Source: CAZWDO01 sp964632485 [NCBI: uncultured bacterium] | Lineage (GTDB): Bacteria > JAGOEH01 | Direction: 5' to 3' | Length of the DNA: 64,000 nt | Assembly (NCBI GenBank): GCA_964632485.1 | Contig: CAZWDO010000001.1 | Location: 258,396 to 322,395 of the forward strand | Shown: positions 16,219-24,636 of the stretch, in pieces | Numbering within the stretch: position 1 is the stretch's first letter | How the letters are laid out: each line of letters begins with the position of its first letter | Notes under the pieces: model-generated | Databases searched by the model: none | What the model saw: only the letters and a program-made list of their open reading frames with translations | Told to the model about the DNA's origin: nothing | Made by a program: the position numbers and the translations under genes

Positions 16219-19011
16219 ATGAAACGGATTATCCTTTTTCTATCATTACTGTTGCCGGGGATTGTTTCTGCCAGCGGCATGCAGTTGAGAATCGTGTTTG
16301 CCGCTAATCTGGATTCGGAGGGGAGTGTCCATCGCGAAGACCCTTCGGGGGCAGATCTGTTCTCAGTGCACTATGATCTTGCCTCTCAGACCATTCTCGA
16401 CATGATGCGACTGACATGCGACAGCGTGGCGATTGAGTGGTTTCCGTCCCTTTCGCCGAATGGCGAATGGGTGGCCTACAATTGCGAACGAAACCGTCAG
16501 CAGGAAATCCGCCTGCTGAATTTCGAGTCCGGCGATGATTATTTGCTATGCAGCGATGCCCGCTTCCCGGAATGGGTAGATGACGCCACACTGATCGTAT
16601 CGGACGTCATCCCGGAACATAGACATCTCAAGCTACTGGCGCTCAATTTCAGCGCCGATCCTCCCATTATTGCCGATTCGCGGCAGATCACTCTGGACAG
16701 TTCTCTGGCGCGCATCGGCGCCGCCGAAGCAAGCGATGCCTACCCGTTCCCAGGCGGGGAACGTTTCGCCTTCCACTGTATCAAAGCGGGTGAATATGTC
16801 TCAGCCGTGTCCGTGATCGATCGCGATGGCGGCGGTATCGAGAATCTTACCGATTGGGAAGCCGTTGGGCACGTGATCGTCAGCCCCAACGGACAGGAAC
16901 TGGTTTACAGTTCGGCCGGCAACGGTTTTCCCATGGTGTTCGACATCAACACACGGCAACGGCGGATTCTCAACCAGGTGCCCCATACAGGATCGGAAAT
17001 GGCGGCATGGTGCGGCCGCTACGACTCGCTGCCGAGCGTCCATTGGACCTATGCGGCCTGGTTCGCCGGGGAGAAAAGGCTGATCTTCAGCGCGCAGGGT
17101 GCCAATGCTAAAGATCAATTCGAGCTTTCCCGGCTTTATATTGTCAATTTCGATGAAAATTGGGAAAATCCAGAGATAATCGATCTATCAGGAAAAATTG
17201 AAACCTATACCGGTAAAAGCGACTGCGATTTCTGTACCGCTTCAGCGCGGGTAATTCCTATTCAAGATAGCGCCATGCCGGTCATCTACGCCACTCTGGT
17301 CAGCCACAACGTCAATCCCGAATTGAGTTCCTCCTATCCCGATTACCTGAGCGATACCGTCGCGTTCAGGAATGCACGCGGCCAGATCGCCCGTTTCGCG
17401 GCCATGTGCGTGACAGAAGGTGCCAGATACAATTTCGAAAGTGATTGGAATTTTCTGATGGCGCTCAATGCCTACGACCGTCCCATGGCAGAGACCAATC
17501 ACAAGCGCCTCCTGCCATACTTGGTCGAGGATCTGGGTCTGGAGATCGAGGGCACTCTGCACGGAGGCCGCTATAACTGGGCGGACATAGCCTGGATGAT
17601 CTCCCGGGAAGGAATCGAACCCAATCATACCGTAGGCGGATTTCTCGGCTGGCCGGCGGACAGTTTTCAATTCGATTTACTCGCAGGTGAAATTCAGTCC
17701 ACGATTCAGCCAGGATACTCATGGCGGGCGGAGATTCTGCATGCCCCCTCTTCCTACCAACACATCATGGATGATTCAGTCTGTATCTCCGGAATCTGGA
17801 AACCGGCGGGACAAACCCGGCTGACCGAACATAACGCCAACGGGCCGTTGATCTGCGTGGGTCACTACAACGGCGAAACATACGGCCTCAACGATCTGTT
17901 GGCCAAACAGGAAAACGGCGAATTGGAAAACGGCCAGATGTACACTGCCACGATCTTTCTTTCCCAGCAAAACCTGGATATTGAATACTACCAGGAGCTG
18001 ATCCGCTTTTATGCCCCTTACGTCGCCCAAGGCCGTTTGCGCTGGGTGGGACTGGAGGAAGCGGTCAACATCTGGCAAAACGAGTACAGCGGGCAACCCA
18101 GCCAACTCCTCTACGAAGCACGGTCCCCCATTTTCTGGAATGCTGAAGTGGGTGCAATCACGGCTAAAGGCGCGAGCGTGAGTTGCCGCATCGATCCTCG
18201 GGGGCATTCGCTGTCACTCCGTTTCGACCATGGCCGTTCCGATCAATTCGGCGACAGCATCGTTCCTCAGCCGAATACGGCATCCGGCATGGAGCTCATA
18301 TACTGTCAGGCGTCGCTAGATTCGTTGATTCCCAACCAGGTTTATCATTATCGCTTGCGCGCCCGCGAGGGAGAGCGCACTTATTTCGGACTGGCGGACA
18401 CTTTCCGGACACTGCCGACAGAATTGACCGCGCCGGCGCTTTTAGCCCCAGCGGACCAAGCGATCGGGATTTCGCGCCAACCCGTCTTTCAATGGAAACG
18501 CAGCGATGGCACCCTGGGATACCATTTGCAAATCAGCGCCCAAAGCGGCGATTGGTCAGCCCCGATTTTTGATTCCAGTGGACTGAGCGACACCCTTTAC
18601 ACAACGGAAACCCTCCTCTCCCCCCTTACGATCTGTTACTGGCGGGTACGGGGCGCTTCCGGTCCCGTACTCAGTCCCTGGAGCAAAATATTCAGTTTTA
18701 CTACCGCCAGCGCGCTCCCAGTTAATGAAGACGTTCAGCAAAGCGGGTTGAGATTCCGGATTTTCTCCCCGCAGCCCAATCCTTTTTGCGACCTGACCCG
18801 AGTGCGTTTCGAGCTGGAGCTCCCCGGAGAGATCAGACTGAGCGTTTTCGACATCAGCGGCCGCCGACTGACAACCCTGTTCTCAGGATCGCTGGCCGCG
18901 GGCCGCCATGAAAAACTCTGGAATGCGGAGAGGCTGCCCAACGGGATTTATTTGCTCCGATTGGAGGCTTCGGAGCGCGCCGCTTGTGTCAAAGCCCTCC
19001 GCTTGCGCTGA
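16219..19011 (+). CDS. Secreted multidomain protein with propeller, Fn3-like and type IX sorting domains
   Basis: A 930-residue exported protein. It has a signal peptide (1-18), then a TolB/PD40-like beta propeller (about 40-320) with repeats such as FPSLSPNGEWVAYN and HVIVSPNGQELVYSS. A middle domain (about 350-620) contains ARYNFESDWNFLMALNAYDRP and LEIEGTLHGGRYNW; it resembles a (beta/alpha) barrel of deacetylase type but I cannot prove it. Two Fn3-like domains follow (about 640-730 and 735-830). A C-terminal sorting domain (about 838-930) has PQPNPF, VFDISGRRLTTLF and LPNGIYLLRLEA. Base composition is clearly richer in GC than its neighbours. Confidence 0.75.
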   Translation: MKRIILFLSLLLPGIVSASGMQLRIVFAANLDSEGSVHREDPSGADLFSVHYDLASQTILDMMRLTCDSVAIEWFPSLSPNGEWVAYNCERNRQQEIRLLNFESGDDYLLCSDARFPEWVDDATLIVSDVIPEHRHLKLLALNFSADPPIIADSRQITLDSSLARIGAAEASDAYPFPGGERFAFHCIKAGEYVSAVSVIDRDGGGIENLTDWEAVGHVIVSPNGQELVYSSAGNGFPMVFDINTRQRRILNQVPHTGSEMAAWCGRYDSLPSVHWTYAAWFAGEKRLIFSAQGANAKDQFELSRLYIVNFDENWENPEIIDLSGKIETYTGKSDCDFCTASARVIPIQDSAMPVIYATLVSHNVNPELSSSYPDYLSDTVAFRNARGQIARFAAMCVTEGARYNFESDWNFLMALNAYDRPMAETNHKRLLPYLVEDLGLEIEGTLHGGRYNWADIAWMISREGIEPNHTVGGFLGWPADSFQFDLLAGEIQSTIQPGYSWRAEILHAPSSYQHIMDDSVCISGIWKPAGQTRLTEHNANGPLICVGHYNGETYGLNDLLAKQENGELENGQMYTATIFLSQQNLDIEYYQELIRFYAPYVAQGRLRWVGLEEAVNIWQNEYSGQPSQLLYEARSPIFWNAEVGAITAKGASVSCRIDPRGHSLSLRFDHGRSDQFGDSIVPQPNTASGMELIYCQASLDSLIPNQVYHYRLRAREGERTYFGLADTFRTLPTELTAPALLAPADQAIGISRQPVFQWKRSDGTLGYHLQISAQSGDWSAPIFDSSGLSDTLYTTETLLSPLTICYWRVRGASGPVLSPWSKIFSFTTASALPVNEDVQQSGLRFRIFSPQPNPFCDLTRVRFELELPGEIRLSVFDISGRRLTTLFSGSLAAGRHEKLWNAERLPNGIYLLRLEASERAACVKALRLR

Positions 19012-19179
19012 ACTATGATTTCCACTATAGGTAAAACTATTGCGGGATAAAATGATATAATTTTTTTCCTATAATTCTTTCCTTTTAACGAAGGCTTAAC
19101 CGAAGAAAAGATGCGATCTGCTATTGAGCAATAAGCCAAATTTTTTGATAACAATTCTTCGAACGGTAAAAATAACATA

Positions 19180-19341
19180 TCAATTCACAAACCGCAAGGC
19201 GAATTCGTCGGCCGATATGCGCTTAACTAACGCATCACATACGCATTTATGACTATCCAGCAAACAATTATTTTTACCAACTGATGTCTCAACTTGAATT
19301 GTCGAATGATCGACCCCAAAATGATCCCGTAAATGCTGCTC
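19180..19341 (-). pseudogene. 3' remnant of a CDF (CzcD-like) cation efflux transporter
   Basis: A 53-codon frame ending TGA (19182-19180) reads LRDHFGVDHSTIQVE followed by CDALVKRIS. The first part matches the cytoplasmic C-terminal domain of cation diffusion facilitators, whose last strand is typically HxTIQxE. An in-frame TAA lies directly upstream, so only the 3' end of the gene remains. It begins within about 20 bases of the stop of the DUF362 gene on the same strand. The rest of the gap (19012-19179) shows no gene. Confidence 0.5.
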
Positions 19342-19358
19342 TTACTGTTCTCCTGTTC

Positions 19359-20405
19359 TCACTTAAGTTCATGCAAAGTGTAGTGAGCTGAACCTAATCC
19401 GATACTTTCCGCATAGGCAAATGCTTTGAATCCTCTGAATGTTTTGCCTTTTTCCTTGGCGATATCATAACACGCTTTGTCTATGGCAACCGGATCGGTG
19501 GAGATGAAAATACCAAAATCATCCATTATCGGTTTCATTTTTCTCGGTTCACAATCGCACCCGGCAGTAATGGACATGGCGTAGTTCATATAGATATTTT
19601 TCTTACCTTTTTGAGCCGCATAGGCGCCTTCAACAATTTTTTCGATAAAAGGATTTCCAATGCCCACAAATTTTAAAATATTTTTAACAGAAAATATCGA
19701 AATCGCTTGGTGGGGGCAAATCGCCATGCAAGCTCCGCATCCCACACATTTATGACGATCAATTTTTGATTTTTTTCCAATAATAAGAGCGTCTGTACTG
19801 CATCGTGTTTTACATAGATTGCACTGTTTACATTTTCTACTCACAATGTGGGGCTTTTCCCCCAAGTGCATGGCCATTTTCCCGCCTTTAGCCGCATGCC
19901 CCATAGCGAGCTGTTTCATGGCTCCGCCGAATCCCGCCATTGTATGGCCTTTAAAATGTGAAATCACAATAAGCTGATCGAAGTCTAAAAATGCCTTCCC
20001 CACTTTAAAGGTCTTAAAATGTTTTTTATTGATCTCTACTTCGGCAAAATTCTCTCCATGATCACCGTCCGCAAAAATAATGGGGAGCTGGGTAAAACCA
20101 TGCGCTTCCGCCGTTTTTTCATGAAGTTCCTTCTTATACCGCTGTCCTCCATACAGAACACATGTCTCCATGTAGCAGGATTCAATGCCTCGTTCCTGCA
20201 GGAACTCTATGATACCGAAATAATTTTCTGGTTTGATGAATGTGACGTTTTTATGCTCTCCAAAATGAACTTTGAGAGGAACTTTCGTGCTGAGCCTCAC
20301 ATTCTCTTTCTCGACAAGAGTTTCAAGCAATTGCTTGGAGAATGTCTGAATGGTTTCCAAATCTGTTGATGAGTCAATCTTTTTGAAATACACATTAGCA
20401 TTCAT
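19359..20405 (-). CDS. DUF362 protein with two 4Fe-4S clusters
   Basis: A 348-residue protein of the DUF362 family carrying a bacterial ferredoxin domain. Cluster ligands are Cys192/195/198/202 (CKQCNLCKTRC) and Cys220/223/226/230 (CVGCGACMAIC), the second followed by Pro as usual. Flanking DUF362 segments include FKGHTMAGFGGAMKQLAMG and FISTDPVAIDKACYD. Members are thought to transfer electrons or act in cofactor metabolism, but the reaction is unknown. No signal peptide is visible, so it is probably cytoplasmic. Confidence 0.88.
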   Translation of the reverse strand: MNANVYFKKIDSSTDLETIQTFSKQLLETLVEKENVRLSTKVPLKVHFGEHKNVTFIKPENYFGIIEFLQERGIESCYMETCVLYGGQRYKKELHEKTAEAHGFTQLPIIFADGDHGENFAEVEINKKHFKTFKVGKAFLDFDQLIVISHFKGHTMAGFGGAMKQLAMGHAAKGGKMAMHLGEKPHIVSRKCKQCNLCKTRCSTDALIIGKKSKIDRHKCVGCGACMAICPHQAISIFSVKNILKFVGIGNPFIEKIVEGAYAAQKGKKNIYMNYAMSITAGCDCEPRKMKPIMDDFGIFISTDPVAIDKACYDIAKEKGKTFRGFKAFAYAESIGLGSAHYTLHELK

Positions 20406-20498
20406 AGTGACCTCCTATTATCGCTTGCATCGATGAGTATGCTCCAGTGTTGTGCATAAAATAACCGGAACATCCGTTAGAGAGTTCAAATTAATTCT

Positions 20499-20594
20499 TT
20501 ATATGTCAGTAAATTCAACAAGCGTGGTATAAAATTTTTCCGGATTATCAGTCATCATACCCAGCGCTCCGAATTTATATATTCGGAAACTCAA
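20499..20594 (-). pseudogene. 3' remnant resembling a glycerophosphodiester phosphodiesterase
   Basis: A 31-codon frame directly overlapping the sensor kinase stop reads FGALGMMTDNPEKFYTTL and ends TAA at 20501-20499. The GxxGxMTDxPE pattern is the usual C-terminal barrel end of glycerophosphodiester phosphodiesterases. Nothing upstream in this frame belongs to that family, because the kinase gene occupies it. The match is short, so the family call is tentative. Confidence 0.35.
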
Positions 20595-23500
20595 GTATTC
20601 TTCTGCTCGGACTTAATGAATTTTTGCATATCTAATGGAAGAAAAAAAGTGAATATTGTACCTTTACCTTTCTCGCTACTAACTTGAATCTTACCGTTAT
20701 GCAATTCAATGATTTTTTTCACAATTGCCAAACCCAATCCGGTACTCGATTCCCCTGCAGTTGGTTTAGCGCTTAATTTTTTGAAACTTATAAACAAATC
20801 TTTTAATTCGTCTTTATTCAAACCCTGTCCTGTATCTTCAATCGAAACAATCAGATATGAATCGTTAACTTTTGAACGAATATGTACCATCCCTCCAGGA
20901 TATGTATATTTAATAGCATTGCTAAGCAGATTATCAAGAACTTCCGAAATTTTATTAGCATCCAGGCTAACTAAAGGAAGTTCTGTGTTCTCTGAATAGT
21001 GTAATTGGATCTCTTTTTGCTGAGCGATTCGTTGATGGAATTCCACTGAATCTGAAAGAATTTGATGTATATTTTCATATTTCATCTGTAACTGTATTTT
21101 TCCGGATTCTATAGCCGTAATATCCAGCAGATCATTGATCAATTTACTCATACGCTGTGTTAACGACAATGTTTTTTCCAAATCATTGATTCCTTTAACA
21201 TGATCAAACCGGTTTTGTTTGATAGCATAAATTATCAGCTCAATATAATTGCTCATTCCGCTCAGCGGATTGCGCAGGTCATGAGCCGCCATACCCAGAA
21301 ATGCATTTTTCTTTTCATTTAAAACTTTTAATTCATCCAGTATTAAGGCTTTAATAAAAGCGGACATAATATGTTCTTTTAAATTTTTAAGAAGTTCAAT
21401 ATCCTGATGGGCAAAAGCTTCCGGCTGATTCATATTTTCATAAATAAAATAAGCGGCCACACTGTTTTCAATCACAATCCGCATGGTTAAAATAACTTGC
21501 GGAATTCCAATGTCTTTAAATTTTTCTTCTCCGATTCTTTCCTTCACTTTTTTTGTAATAAAGATATCTGAATAAATTTGTTCAGAACTAATAACATACC
21601 GGTTATCTGCTTCAAAAAATGATAATTGGATAGACTCAAATTTTTCTAAATCCCAACCGACCACTGCCCGAAAGCGGTAAGCTGATATATCTTTATCGAA
21701 AACCAGCGCAACAGCTTTCTCTACTCCCGGAATGATTTTTGTCGCTTCAAGGATGGATTGCAGCAGATTCTGAAAATCTATTTCCAAGTTGATTGAGCGG
21801 ACAATAAAATTTAATTTCTCTAAAATTTCATTTTTCTTGTTTAATTCGTTATTTTTATTTTCTAATTCAATTTTCTTAATTTCCAATTCAGTTGTGCGAA
21901 TTTCAACCAAATGCTCCAACTTTTCCTGCTGGATTTTAATATTTCGAATACGAACCCAATACGAAATAATAAAGGTACATAGCAAAGTCGAGACAATAAA
22001 TATTCTAAACCATATAGTCTTCCAGAAAGGAGGTACGATTGTAATTTTAATAGCAATGCCGTTTTCATTCCATACTCCATCATTATTACATGCTTTGACG
22101 TGAAATGTATAAGTACCGCCGCTGGTTTTTGTATATGTTGCCCAGGGTTGATTGGAATAAACCCATTGTTCGTCAAAACCTTCCAACTTATAGGCATATT
22201 TTAATTTTGATTCGGAATAAAAAGATAATGCGGCGAATTCCAATGTGAACATGTAATCCTTATATGACATTTCAAGGTCTTTTGCAATTACAATTGAATT
22301 TTTTAAAGGTGAATTTTCGCCATGTTTAACAGACATATTTAGAATTTTCAAATCGGTGAACACAACAGGAGGAATACAAGTATTTCTTTCTAAATTTTCC
22401 GGATTAAACATATTGAATCCATTTATCCCGCCAAAGAACATTAATCCATCCTTATTTTTAAAAAAGGATTGGCTGTTGAATTCATTTGCCTGTAAACCAT
22501 CAGAGATATCAAACACTTCAAATTTTTCTGATTGAGGATCAAATTTAGCTAACCCTTTGTTGGTACTCATCCATAAATTTCCATGTCGGTCTTCCAGTAT
22601 CGCATACACCACATTATTCGGTAATCCATCTTTTTCCGTATAATACTTAAACGTACCATCTACCCGATTGAACCGATTCAACCCGCCATCATAGGTTCCC
22701 ACCCAGAGTATGCCGGAACGGTCCTCAAGTAAAGACATGATATAAATATCGCTGAGACTGCTCGGATTATGTGGATCATAGGTATATACAGTGAAAGTCT
22801 CTGTTTCAGGGTCAAAACGATTTAATCCCCCGCCCGAGGTAGCAATCCACAATATTTCTTCTTTATCCAGCAGCAATGCGTTTACCCGGTTATGACTGAT
22901 TGTGTTGGGGTTATTGGGATCATTTTTGTATTGTTTAAAAACTCCTGTCTGTTTATTAAATCGGTTGATACCGCCGCCTCGTGTTCCTATCCAAAGATTC
23001 CCCTTCTTATCTTCCACGATACAGCGCACGTAATCATAACTGAGACTTGCAGAATTTTTGGGATCATTTTTATAACATTGAAATGTCCCATTTTTTCTAT
23101 CCATTTTATTCAATCCTCCAGACGAAGTACCTATCCAAAACATCCCCTCCCTATCTTCATAAATACTATAAATACTATTATCGCTAATACTCCTTGTATT
23201 ATTTCCATCTTTCTGAAAAATGGTGAATTGATCAGTTTTCGGATTCAAGCAATTCAATCCATCCTCAGACCCCAACCATATCAACCCGTTTTTATCCTGG
23301 AAGATGGACCATATTGAATTACTGGTAATTAAATTGCCGGATCCCACAAAGTTTTTGTAATGAATAAACTTTTTTCTAGTAATTTTATTGATACCTCCAC
23401 CTTTAGCGCCAATCCACAATATCCCCTCCCTGTCTTCAAAGAGACTGAGAATATTGTTTTTACTCAAGGAAGTAATATCATTCGCATTGTATTTATAATT

Positions 23501-24448
23501 ATAAAATGAATTGGTTTTTCTATCAAATCGTATCAAACCGGAATTCGTGGTCCCAACCCAAATATCTAATCTGGAATTTATAGATAAAACTCTTGGATTG
23601 TTCAATATGCCTGAGCCTTGTGGGTGGCTATTATAATGAGTGAATTTTCCGGTATTTAAATCAATTGATTCAAGATCATCTGAATTGACAATCCATATCA
23701 AATTTTGATTTAAATGATCCGCAGAGATGGACCAAATTGAATTATTGCAAGGTGAATTAATATTTTTATCCTCATTCTGAATGCTTTTAAATGTAATCGA
23801 ACTATCGGGTCCAATAACCATATAATTTAATCCACCTCCATAAGTACCAATCCATAGTTCTTGATTTGGCATATAACACAAAGATAGTATTTCATTGTTT
23901 GAAAGGGAATTCATATTGCCATCTTCATGATGATAATGCGTAAAAAACTGTTCTGAGGATTGACTATCCATAATCGTGTTTAAATTTAATTGATTCAGAC
24001 CATCATTTGTTCCGATCCATAAATAACCATTGCTATCTTCACAAATAGCATTAATTTTATTATTACTGAGGCTGTTGGGATTTGTTTTATCGGATTGATA
24101 GTGGATAAATTGTTCATTATCCCAAACAAAGCGATTTAAACCGTCGCCATAGGTTCCAATCCATAGATTTTGACGTGAATCTTCATATATGGCAGTTATC
24201 CAGCTTCCGGATATTGCAGTGGAATCGATCAGACTGACTTTATAAACAACAAACTTCGTTCCGTCATATCGATTTAGACCTTCCGCTGTTCCAAACCATA
24301 GAAAACCTTTACTATCCTGGCAAATAGAATACACAGAACTCTGGGACAAACCTTGTTGAATTGTAATATGATCGAATGTTGTAACCTGTTCAGAAAAAAC
24401 ATAAGAGGATGTCATTAGCAATAGACAAAATACAAGCAGTTTTTTCAT
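20591..24448 (-). CDS. Sensor histidine kinase with periplasmic two-component propeller repeats
   Basis: A 1285-residue kinase of the hybrid-two-component-like architecture. It has a signal peptide (1-19), then about twelve regulator-propeller repeats (20-700; recurrent LWIGTxGGGLNRF) and a Y_Y_Y domain (about 730-810). A membrane helix (about 815-835) is followed by a coiled coil (about 840-885), a GAF-like domain (about 890-1035), the H box AAHDLRNPLSG with His1056, and an ATPase domain with Asn1173, DTGQG and STGLGLAIV. Unlike most family members it has no receiver and no AraC-type output at the C-terminus. It must therefore signal to a separate, unidentified regulator. Propeller sensors of this type usually detect glycans. 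Confidence 0.92.
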   Translation of the reverse strand: MKKLLVFCLLLMTSSYVFSEQVTTFDHITIQQGLSQSSVYSICQDSKGFLWFGTAEGLNRYDGTKFVVYKVSLIDSTAISGSWITAIYEDSRQNLWIGTYGDGLNRFVWDNEQFIHYQSDKTNPNSLSNNKINAICEDSNGYLWIGTNDGLNQLNLNTIMDSQSSEQFFTHYHHEDGNMNSLSNNEILSLCYMPNQELWIGTYGGGLNYMVIGPDSSITFKSIQNEDKNINSPCNNSIWSISADHLNQNLIWIVNSDDLESIDLNTGKFTHYNSHPQGSGILNNPRVLSINSRLDIWVGTTNSGLIRFDRKTNSFYNYKYNANDITSLSKNNILSLFEDREGILWIGAKGGGINKITRKKFIHYKNFVGSGNLITSNSIWSIFQDKNGLIWLGSEDGLNCLNPKTDQFTIFQKDGNNTRSISDNSIYSIYEDREGMFWIGTSSGGLNKMDRKNGTFQCYKNDPKNSASLSYDYVRCIVEDKKGNLWIGTRGGGINRFNKQTGVFKQYKNDPNNPNTISHNRVNALLLDKEEILWIATSGGGLNRFDPETETFTVYTYDPHNPSSLSDIYIMSLLEDRSGILWVGTYDGGLNRFNRVDGTFKYYTEKDGLPNNVVYAILEDRHGNLWMSTNKGLAKFDPQSEKFEVFDISDGLQANEFNSQSFFKNKDGLMFFGGINGFNMFNPENLERNTCIPPVVFTDLKILNMSVKHGENSPLKNSIVIAKDLEMSYKDYMFTLEFAALSFYSESKLKYAYKLEGFDEQWVYSNQPWATYTKTSGGTYTFHVKACNNDGVWNENGIAIKITIVPPFWKTIWFRIFIVSTLLCTFIISYWVRIRNIKIQQEKLEHLVEIRTTELEIKKIELENKNNELNKKNEILEKLNFIVRSINLEIDFQNLLQSILEATKIIPGVEKAVALVFDKDISAYRFRAVVGWDLEKFESIQLSFFEADNRYVISSEQIYSDIFITKKVKERIGEEKFKDIGIPQVILTMRIVIENSVAAYFIYENMNQPEAFAHQDIELLKNLKEHIMSAFIKALILDELKVLNEKKNAFLGMAAHDLRNPLSGMSNYIELIIYAIKQNRFDHVKGINDLEKTLSLTQRMSKLINDLLDITAIESGKIQLQMKYENIHQILSDSVEFHQRIAQQKEIQLHYSENTELPLVSLDANKISEVLDNLLSNAIKYTYPGGMVHIRSKVNDSYLIVSIEDTGQGLNKDELKDLFISFKKLSAKPTAGESSTGLGLAIVKKIIELHNGKIQVSSEKGKGTIFTFFLPLDMQKFIKSEQKNT

Positions 24449-24636
24449 AATTTTTTCCTTAAAGAATCCACATTATTATCTACAACGTGTTATGACAGTT
24501 CAGGAACAGCGGAGTTACCGGTATAAGATTCAATGGAACCCGGCACAACTCCCCAATGACATCTAACGGATCTGCCTGAAATCTCCAAATCACTCAACCG
24601 CGATCAAAGCCCACCTCTTGCGGTACCTAATTCAGA

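Noticed and set aside
18948-19178. Minus-strand 76-codon frame at the end of the secreted propeller gene
   Set aside because: It overlaps the conserved sorting domain and has no recognisable features.
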